A stretch of 64,000 bases of DNA, from contig NZ_JAABNS010000001.1 in NCBI RefSeq assembly GCF_009928425.1, positions 3,596,001-3,660,000 on the forward strand, written 5' to 3'. Within the stretch, counting starts at the first letter, position 1, and each line of letters starts with the position of its first letter. Shown piece by piece: positions 45,067-53,474 of the stretch. Under the pieces are notes generated by a model. It was not told the DNA's origin. It saw only the letters and a program-made list of their open reading frames with translations, and did no database searches. A program made the position numbers and the translations under genes. The DNA comes from Pseudarthrobacter sp. ATCC 49987. GTDB lineage: Bacteria; Actinomycetota; Actinomycetes; Actinomycetales; Micrococcaceae.

Positions 45067-45819
45067 TCATTGGTGCTCCCAAAGCCCGGTCGGCTCGAGC
45101 CGTTCCTCGACTAATTCGGCGGCTGAGCCGCCGGATGCGATCAGCCGAACGCGGTAGGCGGCCTTGCCCGGCGTTTCCGTGACGGCCCCGACCAGTTCGG
45201 TCCCGCGGTACAGCAGGCCCACGCCGTCGTCGGTGCAGTGGGTCTCGCCCAACGTTCCGTCCGCCACCAGGCGGTGCACGAGGGGGCGGCGTGCGGCTTC
45301 GGAGTCGTAGTGGACCCCGTTGTCGTAAGGGAGCAGCCCCAGCCCGTTGCTCACGGCGCGGAGCTCAGGACCGAAAGAATCGGTCGTTCCGCCGTTGAAC
45401 CAGCAGATCGAACCGGCCGAAACGCCGGCCAGCACCACTCCGGCTTCCCAGACGCGCCGGAAGATCGCGTCCAGTTCATGGGCGCGCCAGACGGCGAGGA
45501 GGTTGACCACGGAACCGCCATTGACCCACACGACGTCCTGGCCGAGCAGGTACTCCTCGATGTTGCCGACGTTGGGCATGGTGAACAGGTTCAGGTGGCT
45601 GAGCTGGAAGCCGGCGACGTTTCCCGCTTCGCTGATCTCATTGTTGAACCACCGCTGGTCCCCGCTGGCGGTGCCGACGTGCGCGACCTTGGGCGCCCGT
45701 CCGGCGACACCGGACAAGTCCACCGCGTAATGGACCAGTTTGTTGAATTCCAGGCGGGTGCGTGTCCCCGGCTTGTAGCCGCCGGAGGTCGCAAGAATTG
45801 TCGGACTTTCGGCAGGCAT
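45067..45819 (-). CDS. Peptidase E family (S51) protein
   Basis: Class I glutamine amidotransferase-like serine peptidase, family S51, which hydrolyses Asp-X or related small peptides. The 250-residue protein has ILATSGGYKPG near 8-18, VVWVNGGSVVNLLAVWRAHELDAIF near 96-120 and the nucleophile elbow VLAGVSAGSICWFNGG near 129-144, with the catalytic Ser in GVSAGS, followed by the usual GLGLLP region. There is no signal sequence. The start is ATG 45819. It converges with the frameshifted membrane gene with a 1-bp gap. Confidence 0.88.
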   Translation of the reverse strand: MPAESPTILATSGGYKPGTRTRLEFNKLVHYAVDLSGVAGRAPKVAHVGTASGDQRWFNNEISEAGNVAGFQLSHLNLFTMPNVGNIEEYLLGQDVVWVNGGSVVNLLAVWRAHELDAIFRRVWEAGVVLAGVSAGSICWFNGGTTDSFGPELRAVSNGLGLLPYDNGVHYDSEAARRPLVHRLVADGTLGETHCTDDGVGLLYRGTELVGAVTETPGKAAYRVRLIASGGSAAELVEERLEPTGLWEHQ

Positions 45820-46031
45820 AAAGAGTGTCTCCTGGGTCGGGGCAAATATTGCACTTGAGCCTACCGAGGTCGGCCGGAACTGCTAAAAAACACGCCGCGG
45901 GCGAGCCGGCGCGGCTGCTTCGCGCCTGCGACGCGCGGAATTCCGGGCGCTACCCGGATACGGGCGCGCCAGGAATTTGGCGCGTCGAAATGGGGTTGGC
46001 GCGTCGAGAAAGGCGGGGTGCAGTGGGCGGC

Positions 46032-46472
46032 CTATCCCCAGGGGCCCCGGAACCGGGCGACGTACTTCCGCTGCCACGGAGTCTCAACGGCTCCCCGCCG
46101 GTAGTTCGCGCGGACGAAGGCGACGGCCTCCGCGGCGGGGACACCGTCCAGGACGGCGATGCAGGCCAGTGCGGTGCCGGTCCGGCCCCGGCCGCCCCAG
46201 CAGGCGACTTCCACCCGCTCGCTCTCGGCGCGGCGCCAGGCCTCGATAAGCGCGTCCAGGGTGTCGGCGTCGTCGGCCGGAACGTGTAAGTCCCGCCAGC
46301 GGACCCAGCGGGAATCCCACGGCACCGGACCCGGGCGCTTCCCCAGCAGGTACAGGCCAAAGTCGGGATGCTGCCCGGCGGGAAACGGCCTGAGCAGGCC
46401 ACGACCGCGGATGAGCCGGCCGGACGGAAATTCAAGGACTCCGTTCTGGCCCGGATCCCAGGTCTGCGTCAT
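46032..46472 (-). CDS. Tyrosine/dual-specificity phosphatase-like protein
   Basis: 146-residue phosphatase-fold protein. The P-loop reads VACWGGRGRTGTALAC near 94-109, giving C-x5-R with the nucleophile Cys and phosphate-binding Arg followed by Thr; the residue before the Cys is Ala in place of the common His. A general-acid candidate lies in the HVPADDAD loop near 68. The substrate is unknown. The start at ATG 46472 is taken because upstream frame is Arg/Gly-rich noise; a longer frame exists to 46604. Short convergent region to the left carries no gene. Confidence 0.78.
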   Translation of the reverse strand: MTQTWDPGQNGVLEFPSGRLIRGRGLLRPFPAGQHPDFGLYLLGKRPGPVPWDSRWVRWRDLHVPADDADTLDALIEAWRRAESERVEVACWGGRGRTGTALACIAVLDGVPAAEAVAFVRANYRRGAVETPWQRKYVARFRGPWG

Positions 46473-46708
46473 ATTCCCGAGCGTAGCCCTCCCGCCGGCA
46501 TCACGCACCGGCTGCGTTCCCGCCCAGTTCCTTCCCGGCCGCACCCCGGTAGCGCTGTCGATCCGCCCGACACGCCGGGCTTTTCCGTGTCCGCGCAGAA
46601 GCAACTGGGCAGGAGCGCGCAGGTCCGGATTGAAGAAGCGCTGGCGGGACGTGCCGGCTGTCCCTAGAGTGACGGAGGAACCCGCCGTCCGCTGAAAGGA
46701 AGCCCGCC

Positions 46709-47002
46709 ATGTCTTTCCAGGCCTATCTCGACACCATCGAAGACAAGACCGGCCTCACCCCGCGCCAACTCGTGGAGCTGGCCGGGCAGAAGGGGTTCGC
46801 CGCTCCCTCCGTGAAGGCCGGTACCATCCTCGACTGGCTGAAGGAGGACTACGGGCTTGGACGCGGCCACGGTATGGCGCTGGTCCACGTCATCAAGAAC
46901 GGGCCGCAGATCGATTCCAAGCACGTCGGGTCCTCCGGCGTGCACCGCGACGACTCCGACACGCTCTGGCTGGACGGTAAAGCGACCAAGCCAGCGCCCT
47001 GA
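46709..47002 (+). CDS. DUF4287 domain-containing protein
   Basis: 97-residue protein of the DUF4287 family, function unknown. The family pattern is seen in MSFQAYLDTIEDKTGLTPRQL, VKAGTILDWLKEDYGLGRGHGMALVHVI near 36-63, which resembles a helix-loop-helix, then an ending rich in charged residues. It has an AAAGGAAG ribosome binding site. Related domains occur alone or fused to DUF5655. It converges with the SulP gene. Confidence 0.87.
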   Translation: MSFQAYLDTIEDKTGLTPRQLVELAGQKGFAAPSVKAGTILDWLKEDYGLGRGHGMALVHVIKNGPQIDSKHVGSSGVHRDDSDTLWLDGKATKPAP

Positions 47003-47028
47003 CAGCGGAGGGGACGCGCGCTCCCGCC

Positions 47029-48543
47029 CTAGTGGTCCGCGCCGAGCCTGCCGCCAAGGCGTTCGCGCATCAGGATGCTGGCATCGTTGAGGCCGACGAT
47101 CTTCACGTCCTTGCCGTGGTGCCGGTACTTCTCGGTGACGGCATCCAGTGCGGCGATCGTCGAGGCGTCCCAGAGGTGGCTGGCATGCATGTCGATGACC
47201 ACACGATCGGGGTCCAGTGCGTATTCGAACTGGGTGTAGAGGTCGTTGGAGGAGGCGAAGAAGAGTTCGCCGTCCACGACGTACGTGGCCACCGGGACGC
47301 CGTCGGCCTCTGCCACGGTCCGTTCCACCGTCACGAAGTGCGCCACACGCCGGGCGAACATCACCATCGCCACCAGCACGCCGACGCCGACGCCGATCGC
47401 CAGGTTGTGGGTGGCCACGGTGACGATGACGGTGGCGACCATGACCAGCGTTTCGCTCTTGGGCAGCGCCTTCAGCGTGGACGGCCGGATGCTGTGCCAG
47501 TCGAAGGTCGCCACTGAAACGAAGATCATCACGGCCACGAGGGCGCCCATCGGGATCAGCGAGACGATGTCGCCGAGGACCACCACGAGGATCAGCAGGA
47601 ATACACCGGCCAGGAAGGTGGAGATCCGGGTCCTGGCGCCGGAGGCCTTCACGTTGATCATGGTCTGGCCGATCATCGCGCAGCCGCCCATGCCGCCGAA
47701 GACGCCGGTGACGATGTTCGCCACGCCCTGACCCCAGGCCTCTCGGGTTTTGTGGGACCGGGTATCGGTGATGTCGTCGACGAGCTTCGCGGTCATGAGG
47801 GATTCGAGCAGCCCCACGAAGGCCATGGCCAGGGCGTACGGGAAGATAACCTGCAGGGTTTCGAGGCTGAACGGCACGTTCGGGATGAACAGGGCCGGCA
47901 GGGAATCGGGCAGCGCACCCTTGTCCCCCACCGTGGGAACGGCAACGACGGCCAGCACCGTGATGAGCGTCAGGACCACGATCGCCACAAGCGGCGCGGG
48001 GATGGCCCGGGTCAGCCGGGGCAGTCCGAAGACAATCAGCAGGCCCAGTGCAGTGAGCGGGTAGACCAGCCAGGGGACGCCGATCAGCTCGGGGACCTGG
48101 GACATGAAGATCAGGATGGCCAGCGCGTTGACGAAGCCGACCATGACCGACCGGGGAATGAACCGCATGAGCTTCGCCACCCCGGACAGTCCCAGGATGA
48201 TCTGGAAGACGCCAGCCAGGATCACTGCTGCGACAAGGTAGTCCAGGCCGTGGGACTTCACCAGCGGGGCGATCACGAGAGCGACGGCGCCGGTAGCCGC
48301 CGAGATCATTGCCGGGCGGCCGCCGACGAAAGCGATGGTGACTGCCATCGTGAAGGAGGCGAAGAGACCGACCCGCGGATCGACGCCGGCGATGATCGAG
48401 AAGGCGATAGCCTCCGGGATGAGGGCCAGTGCGACGACCAGCCCGCCGAGGACCTCGGTCTTCAGCCGGCGCGGGGAGCGCAGGGTGCCACGGACGGACT
48501 GGAGCTGCTCCGGGGTCAGGGCCGGGGCGGATTTGGTGGCCAT
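47029..48543 (-). CDS. SulP-family inorganic anion transporter
   Basis: Membrane transporter of sulfate, bicarbonate or another small anion. The 504-residue protein has about 11-12 hydrophobic segments, with the signature region VGLFASFTMAVTIAFVGGRPAMISAATGAVALVIAP near 62-97 and GGMGGCAMIGQTMINVKASGARTRIS near 279-305. A C-terminal STAS domain (residues about 410-500, VIDMHASHLWDASTIAALDAV) would be cytosolic and regulatory. The substrate is not fixed by sequence; no sulfate assimilation genes are adjacent. The 279-bp upstream region holds only its promoter and that of the symporter; I see nothing else. Confidence 0.93.
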   Translation of the reverse strand: MATKSAPALTPEQLQSVRGTLRSPRRLKTEVLGGLVVALALIPEAIAFSIIAGVDPRVGLFASFTMAVTIAFVGGRPAMISAATGAVALVIAPLVKSHGLDYLVAAVILAGVFQIILGLSGVAKLMRFIPRSVMVGFVNALAILIFMSQVPELIGVPWLVYPLTALGLLIVFGLPRLTRAIPAPLVAIVVLTLITVLAVVAVPTVGDKGALPDSLPALFIPNVPFSLETLQVIFPYALAMAFVGLLESLMTAKLVDDITDTRSHKTREAWGQGVANIVTGVFGGMGGCAMIGQTMINVKASGARTRISTFLAGVFLLILVVVLGDIVSLIPMGALVAVMIFVSVATFDWHSIRPSTLKALPKSETLVMVATVIVTVATHNLAIGVGVGVLVAMVMFARRVAHFVTVERTVAEADGVPVATYVVDGELFFASSNDLYTQFEYALDPDRVVIDMHASHLWDASTIAALDAVTEKYRHHGKDVKIVGLNDASILMRERLGGRLGADH

Positions 48544-48822
48544 TGCTGGCTCCGTTCAGTCTCGGGAAGGCGCGACGCGGCGGCTTCGGTATTCAGCAAC
48601 GGCTGGGCGACGTCGGCAAAGTGGGCGCCGCAACGCGCCGGAAGGGAAGTCAGGAGGCGAGGGCGTCGGCCTGAGGCGGCCGGCTCGTCCTGCAAGGGCA
48701 ACTTTACCGTGGGCGCCGGGAGCCGCCTCCCGCGGGCCGGCCGCCCCAAAGAAATCTGACATATTCGCCTGCGGAACGGTCACGAACTGGTTCCGGGGCG
48801 CCGGCAGTGGCACCATGCTTGG

Positions 48823-49830
48823 ATGCTTGAGGCAACCAAAACCCCGCAGTCCGCCCCCGAGACCAGCGCTGGCGCGGTCCCGGTCAATCCCGCCCTCGCA
48901 GCCGAGGCCAAGATCGCCCGCATCGCGGTGACCGTTTTCCCGCTGCTGGTCGTCATCGCCGGTGTCGCCGGGTACCTGCTGCCGGGCGCCTTCAAGCCCC
49001 TCGGCCCCAGCGTGCCGTATCTCCTGGGCATCATCATGTTCTGCATGGGCCTCACCCTGACCCCTCCCGACTTCGCCTCCGTGGCCAAGCGTCCCTGGGC
49101 CGTGGTCCTGGGCATTGTGGCGCACTACGTCATCATGCCCGGCGCCGGCTGGCTGATCGCCGTCGCCCTGAACCTGTCGCCGGAACTGGCCGTGGGCCTG
49201 ATCCTCGTGGGCTGCGCGCCCTCGGGCACCGCGTCCAACGTGATGGCGTTCCTGGCCAAGGGCGACGTTGCCCTCTCGGTCGCCGTCGCCTCCGTGTCCA
49301 CCCTGATCGCCCCGATCGTGACGCCGCTGCTGGTGCTGTTCCTGGCCGGCTCCTACCTGCAGATCGACGCCGGCGGCATGGTGCTGGACATCGTCAAGAC
49401 CGTCCTGCTGCCGGTGATCGCCGGCCTGCTGGCCCGCCTCTTCCTCAAGAAGCTCGTGGCCCGGCTGCTGCCGGTCCTGCCCTGGGCCTCCGCCGTCGTG
49501 ATTTCCCTGATTGTGGCGATTGTGGTGGCCGGCAGCGCCAGCAAGATCGTCGCCGCCGGCGGGATCGTGTTCCTGGCCGTGGTGCTGCACAACGGCTTCG
49601 GCCTGGGCCTGGGGTACCTGGCCGGCAAACTGGGGCGCCTGGATGACAAGGCCCGCCGTGCGCTGGCCTTCGAGGTCGGCATGCAGAATTCGGGCCTGGC
49701 CGCGACCCTGGCCACGGCGCACTTCAGCCCGCTGACAGCGCTGCCGTCGGCCGTGTTCTCGCTGTGGCACAACATCTCCGGCGCCATCGTCGCGGCCTGG
49801 CTGGCGCGGCGCCCGCTGCTGGACTCGTAA
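48823..49830 (+). CDS. Bile acid:sodium symporter-family (BASS) transporter
   Basis: Ten-helix membrane transporter of 335 residues. Family features are LLGIIMFCMGLTLTPPDFASV near 68-88, a LILVGCAPSGTASNVMAFLAKGDVALSVA segment near 126-154 at the substrate/Na+ site, and GMQNSGLAATLATAHFSPLTALPSAVFSLWHN near 286-317. Bacterial members import organic acids, pantoate or keto acids; bile acid as substrate is not implied. The start is ATG 48823. A stem-loop ends the gene. No neighbouring metabolic gene indicates the substrate. Confidence 0.92.
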   Translation: MLEATKTPQSAPETSAGAVPVNPALAAEAKIARIAVTVFPLLVVIAGVAGYLLPGAFKPLGPSVPYLLGIIMFCMGLTLTPPDFASVAKRPWAVVLGIVAHYVIMPGAGWLIAVALNLSPELAVGLILVGCAPSGTASNVMAFLAKGDVALSVAVASVSTLIAPIVTPLLVLFLAGSYLQIDAGGMVLDIVKTVLLPVIAGLLARLFLKKLVARLLPVLPWASAVVISLIVAIVVAGSASKIVAAGGIVFLAVVLHNGFGLGLGYLAGKLGRLDDKARRALAFEVGMQNSGLAATLATAHFSPLTALPSAVFSLWHNISGAIVAAWLARRPLLDS

Positions 49831-49836
49831 AGGCCG

Positions 49837-49855
49837 ACGCCCGGCCAGGGCGTTT
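49837..49855 (+). terminator. Stem-loop with T run behind the symporter gene
   Basis: ACGCCC-GGCCA-GGGCGT followed by TTT, starting 7 bp after the symporter stop and reaching into the stop codon of the convergent LacI gene. A compact intrinsic-type terminator. Confidence 0.65.
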
Positions 49856-50420
49856 AGCCGCGCAGCCGTTCGAGCATCATCGCGACGGCGCGCTCGGCGA
49901 GCGCATCCGCCGTGCCCGCGGCCCCCGGCGCCAGGACGTCGACACCGTCCGGCTGCAGAGTGTCCGAGAATGCCAGCTGGGCGACTCCGCGGGCAGCGAG
50001 TTCCGTCATCGTCTCGAGGTCGGCGGCGGTGCGCTCCGCCGGCTTCGAGCCGAGGATGACGGCGTCGGCGCCTCCGGAGAGCATGAACTGCCGCCAGCTC
50101 TCGCCCACAAGGATGACCGGCTGGTAGCCGTGCCGGGGCAGGGTCCCGGCGGCTGCCACGGCGAGCGCGCGGTCCCAGGAATTCTCAAGGTCGGTGATGG
50201 CGACGGCCACGACGTCGGTGCGTCCGCGCCGCATCCCGCGGGCGGCCCGGTTCGGCACATAGCCCAGTTCGCGGGCCGCGGCATGAACGCGGTCCTGGGT
50301 GGGCTGGCTGATCCGGGTGTTGCCGCCGGGACGGCCCGAAAGCACGTAGGAGACGGTGGTCAGGGACACCCCTGCGGCCTCCGCGACGTCGCGGATGGTG
50401 GGCTTGGATCCGTGCCGCAC
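49854..50420 (-). CDS. Truncated LacI-family transcriptional regulator
   Basis: Only 188 residues, where LacI-family regulators normally have 320-350. The N-terminal HTH is intact: TIRDVAEAAGVSLTTVSYVLSGRPGGNTRIS near 8-38, then the hinge helix PNRAARGMRRGRTD near 60-73. It continues with one alpha/beta ligand-binding subdomain (VVAVAITDLENSW to GVDVLAPGAAG) and ends with ALAERAVAMMLERL. The second subdomain is missing. GTG 50420 has GGGAG at good spacing. It may bind DNA without a sugar-like ligand. The adjacent upstream sequence shows no remnant of the missing part. Confidence 0.78.
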   Translation of the reverse strand: MRHGSKPTIRDVAEAAGVSLTTVSYVLSGRPGGNTRISQPTQDRVHAAARELGYVPNRAARGMRRGRTDVVAVAITDLENSWDRALAVAAAGTLPRHGYQPVILVGESWRQFMLSGGADAVILGSKPAERTAADLETMTELAARGVAQLAFSDTLQPDGVDVLAPGAAGTADALAERAVAMMLERLRG

Positions 50421-50694
50421 TGATAACTCCCGGGTACTTCTCCGCCGTTGAGTCGCGGCGTTGCTTAGAACTTCGTCCGGGGGTGGACCCCCACTGTGAA
50501 CCTTAGCCCGAAGCACGGATCCCTCGCCTCGAGCCGGGGGAGCCCCGGAGATCCATGGAGGCCGTTTCACCGGGTGTGGACGGACCCTATCGGCCACCGG
50601 GAATGCGGCCCGCCCTGATCTTTGGGGGATGCTGCCTGGCGTGTGGTCAGCGGGCCCCAGTGCTACCACCGCCGGAGAGGCGTAGCGTTCAAAT

Positions 50695-51300
50695 ATGGCA
50701 GACGACAGATACACCACCGAGCGGGACTCCTTCGGGCGGCTCCTGGCAGACCGCGAAGTCTGGCGGCAGGCGGGCACCATCCTCGCAGCCGGCGAGCTCA
50801 CCGCGCGCTGGCTGGAAGGCCGGAGCGAGTACCAGCCCGGAACCTTCACCCCCAGCATCGACGACGAAACCAAATCCATCGCCGGCGTGCTCGCGGAGCT
50901 GAACCGCAACGGGCTCTTCACCAAGGAGTCCCAACCCGGCGTGCTCGCCGAAGGCCACGCGCAGCGCAGCTACGTGACGGGGTTCTGCAGTGCGGAGTCT
51001 GCGTCGGCGCTCTTGGACCTGTCCACCCGGACCGGCCTGGTTACCGTGGCACATGCTCCCGGCGAAGCAAGTCAGGCCTCCATCCCCGTGACCCTGCGGG
51101 ATGGCGAAGTGGTGACGGTCCTCGGCAGCAGCGAAGGGCCGGTCGGCGGGGATCAGCTCCGCGACTGGTCCGAGGAGGCCAATGAAACCCTTGCCCTCCT
51201 GCTGGCCGAGTCCTGGTACGTGGAGGTCTTCGACCCGGCCTGGGGCAGAAACGGACGCCTCCTGACCGCAGTCCTTGAGGCGCTGGAAACCGGCGGCTAG
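50695..51300 (+). CDS. DUF6919-like hypothetical protein
   Basis: 201-residue soluble protein. It has the pattern DREVWRQAGTILAAGELTARWLEGRSEYQPG near 20-50, then DDETKSIAGVLAELNRNGLFTKESQPG near 55-82, which I associate with actinobacterial DUF6919 proteins; the assignment is from memory. The remaining half is beta-rich (VTLRDGEVVTVLG) and ends with a DWSEEANETLALLLAESW segment. No transmembrane segment. Divergent from the truncated LacI gene, which lies 274 bp away. Function unknown. Confidence 0.65.
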   Translation: MADDRYTTERDSFGRLLADREVWRQAGTILAAGELTARWLEGRSEYQPGTFTPSIDDETKSIAGVLAELNRNGLFTKESQPGVLAEGHAQRSYVTGFCSAESASALLDLSTRTGLVTVAHAPGEASQASIPVTLRDGEVVTVLGSSEGPVGGDQLRDWSEEANETLALLLAESWYVEVFDPAWGRNGRLLTAVLEALETGG

Positions 51301-51351
51301 GCATACTCTAGGCCGAGCCCCGCTCATGAAACCCGGGGGCTGACCGTTCCC

Positions 51352-51471
51352 CTAGTCACCGCAGGTGCAGCGCTGGTCCTGGGGCACATCGGCCATGACC
51401 GAGTCGACATGCTCGCCGCAGCCGGCCCAGGTGATTTTTCCGCAACGATTACAACGAACTGCAGCGCACAT
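51352..51471 (-). CDS. Zinc-ribbon microprotein, 39 residues
   Basis: Short gene below usual size cut-offs: MCAAVRCNRCGKITWAGCGE followed by HVDSVMADVPQDQRCTCGD. It has Cys pairs CNRC and CTC plus a further Cys and His in WAGCGEH, the arrangement of small zinc-ribbon proteins found in many actinobacteria. The ATG at 51471 has GGAG 6 bases upstream. It is divergent from the MFS gene, and the ATACCC-N4-GGGTAT palindrome lies between them. Its partner is unknown. Confidence 0.7.
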   Translation of the reverse strand: MCAAVRCNRCGKITWAGCGEHVDSVMADVPQDQRCTCGD

Positions 51472-51522
51472 AGGATCTCCAAAATCGGGGTGCCGCGGAT
51501 GCAGCACCTAATACCAACAATA

Positions 51523-51538
51523 ATACCCCATAGGGTAT
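51523..51538. promoter_or_regulatory. Perfect ATACCC-N4-GGGTAT operator-like palindrome
   Basis: ATACCC CATA GGGTAT. It lies in the 120-bp divergent gap between the zinc-ribbon gene and the MFS gene, overlapping a TATATT -10-like hexamer at 51536-51541. The half-site and spacing match operators described for CsoR/CstR-type copper or persulfide sensors; no such regulator gene is in the window. Confidence 0.7.
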
Positions 51539-51591
51539 ATTGAAGGTGTCCCGGCCGCAGGGGCCATGCCCGGGAGCGCAAAAGGATCACC

Positions 51592-52908
51592 ATGAGCACA
51601 CATGAACGGCCGGAAGCCTTGAAGCCAGGCCGGTCCACCAGCACGGAAACAGTCACACCCCCGGCCCAGCCCGGACCGGAAAGTCCCCGCCTGCAACGCC
51701 GCGTTGTCTCCGTGCTCGTCGGCGGCCAGATTCTCGGCGGCATCGGCATGGGAGCGACGCTTTCCCTGGGCTCCCTGCTTGCAGCGCAGCTCTCCGGGTC
51801 CAACGCGTGGTCCGGCATGGCCGCCACGATGAGCACCCTCGGCGCCGCCTTCGCGGCCGTCCCCCTGGCCCGACTGGCCCAGGCCCGCGGCCGGCGGGTC
51901 TCGCTGTCCACCGGCGCCTTGATTGCCGGGGCGGGTGCCGTCACGGCAATCACCGCCGCCTCGCTGGGCGTCTTCCCGTTGCTGCTGTTGGGCCTGATGC
52001 TCCTCGGCGCGGGCTCCGCCGTGAATCTGCAGGCCCGTTTTGCCGCAACCGACCTGTCCCGCCCCGGGTCCCGGGGCCGGGACCTCTCGATCGTGGTGTG
52101 GTCCACAACGATCGGCGCCGTCCTGGGTCCCAACCTGTTCGGGCCCGGCGAGATCGTCGGGGCCGCCCTTGGCCTGCCCCCGCTGACGGGCGCTTTCGCC
52201 TTTTCCGTGGCCGCCCAACTGGCGGCCGCCGTCGTCTATGCAACGGGCCTGCGGCCCGACCCCCTCCTTACCGTGATGGCCTCCCGGGTTACCGATCTCG
52301 AAGCACCCAAGCCCAAGAGCGGCCTGAGGATTCTGCGAAGCAACCCCCGGGCAAGGTATGCGGTGGCCGCCGTCGCCCTCAGCCACGCCACGATGGTGGC
52401 GCTCATGTCCATGACGCCTGTGCACCTGCGCGACCATGGGGCCAGCCTCACGGTGGTGGGCCTGACGATCAGCCTGCACATCGCCGGCATGTACGCACTG
52501 TCTCCCGTTTTCGGCTGGATGGCGGACAAGGTCGGGCGGCTGCCCACCATCCTGCTGGGCCAGGCAATGCTGCTGGTGTCACTCGTCCTGGCCGGACTCG
52601 CGCCGGACTCCGGCACCGCCGTCACCACGAGCCTGATCCTGCTGGGGCTGGGCTGGTCCGCCTCCGTGGTTGCCGGGTCCGCCCTCGTGGCCGAGTCGGC
52701 GCATGTGCAGGACCGGCCGGCGATCCAGGGCGTGTCGGACCTGAGCATGAACGCGGCCGGGGCGACCGGAGGCGCGCTGGCCGGACCGGTGCTGGCCGCC
52801 GTCGGGTATTCCGGGCTCGGTTTCCTCTCCATCGCCCTGGTGGCAACTGTCATCATCTGGACAGCCCTGCAGCCACGGCGCCCCGCCCAAGACCAGGAGC
52901 AGCCATGA
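51592..52908 (+). CDS. MFS transporter, probable exporter
   Basis: 438-residue major facilitator protein with about 12 hydrophobic segments after a 35-residue Thr/Pro/Ser-rich cytosolic tail. MFS loop features include VPLARLAQARGRRVSLSTGA near 87-106 and FGWMADKVGRLPTILLGQA near 305-323, the second being the usual D-(K/R)-x-G-R motif. The substrate is unknown. AAAGGA lies upstream of ATG 51592. Its stop overlaps the next gene's start as ATGA, so the two are coupled. The upstream palindrome suggests control by a CsoR/CstR-like sensor, so sulfur, copper or thiol substrates are worth considering. Confidence 0.88.
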   Translation: MSTHERPEALKPGRSTSTETVTPPAQPGPESPRLQRRVVSVLVGGQILGGIGMGATLSLGSLLAAQLSGSNAWSGMAATMSTLGAAFAAVPLARLAQARGRRVSLSTGALIAGAGAVTAITAASLGVFPLLLLGLMLLGAGSAVNLQARFAATDLSRPGSRGRDLSIVVWSTTIGAVLGPNLFGPGEIVGAALGLPPLTGAFAFSVAAQLAAAVVYATGLRPDPLLTVMASRVTDLEAPKPKSGLRILRSNPRARYAVAAVALSHATMVALMSMTPVHLRDHGASLTVVGLTISLHIAGMYALSPVFGWMADKVGRLPTILLGQAMLLVSLVLAGLAPDSGTAVTTSLILLGLGWSASVVAGSALVAESAHVQDRPAIQGVSDLSMNAAGATGGALAGPVLAAVGYSGLGFLSIALVATVIIWTALQPRRPAQDQEQP

Positions 52909-53450
52909 CAGTCAACAGCACGCCCGAAGAGAACACCCGCCCGGTCACGGCCGGGGCGCCCGCAAGCCGCAGCAGGCTGCGGCAGCTCCCGCAGGTGCTC
53001 CGCAACTGGTCCAGGGCACGGGTGGCCACGTCCTTCGCTGCGACCGTCCTTGCCGCCGTCTTCCTGGTGGCTGCCAACGGCATGATTGCCGGCGCCGGCA
53101 CCGGCTGGACGGGCTACGCCCTGGTGGGTGCGGGCTCGATCCTGGCCGGCCTCCTGGCTGGGAGCTACGTGAACGCACCGGTCGGCGCGGCGGCCACGCT
53201 GTGCGATCTGCGCTGGCCCGTCCTGGGCCTCTTCGGCACGGTGTGGGCGAGTTCGGCGAGGGAAGCGCTTCCGTCAGTCCAGATCGCCGTCGGACTGCTG
53301 TCCCTGGCCGTGATGGCATGGGCCTTGCACGGTCGACTGGAGCTGGAGCGCAAGGTCACGCTGGGCCGCAGCGGATCAGGAGATTCGGACGTCGACGTCT
53401 GCACCGACTGCCGCCCGCTGTTCCCCACCAAGCCGCGGCCGCAGGGCTGA
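52905..53450 (+). CDS. Small membrane protein with a C-terminal CxxC
   Basis: 181-residue protein of unknown family. A ~45-residue polar N-terminus precedes four hydrophobic segments (about 45-62, 67-84, 98-113 and 121-139). A charged tail follows with DVDVCTDCRPLFP, giving Cys 166 and Cys 169 in a CxxC. The tail is probably cytosolic by positive charges. It overlaps the MFS stop by 4 bp, so it is co-translated and may act with the exporter, for example in thiol or metal handling. Convergent with the dsrE gene. No specific function can be claimed. Confidence 0.7.
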   Translation: MTVNSTPEENTRPVTAGAPASRSRLRQLPQVLRNWSRARVATSFAATVLAAVFLVAANGMIAGAGTGWTGYALVGAGSILAGLLAGSYVNAPVGAAATLCDLRWPVLGLFGTVWASSAREALPSVQIAVGLLSLAVMAWALHGRLELERKVTLGRSGSGDSDVDVCTDCRPLFPTKPRPQG

Positions 53451-53474
53451 GCCGACAGGGAGAGCGGGTACTGG

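Noticed and set aside
46032..46472. Tyrosine phosphatase P-loop (ACWGGRGRTG) as a degenerate, inactive site
   Set aside because: C-x5-R-T is intact; the missing His before Cys is seen in related proteins, so I kept it as an ordinary phosphatase.
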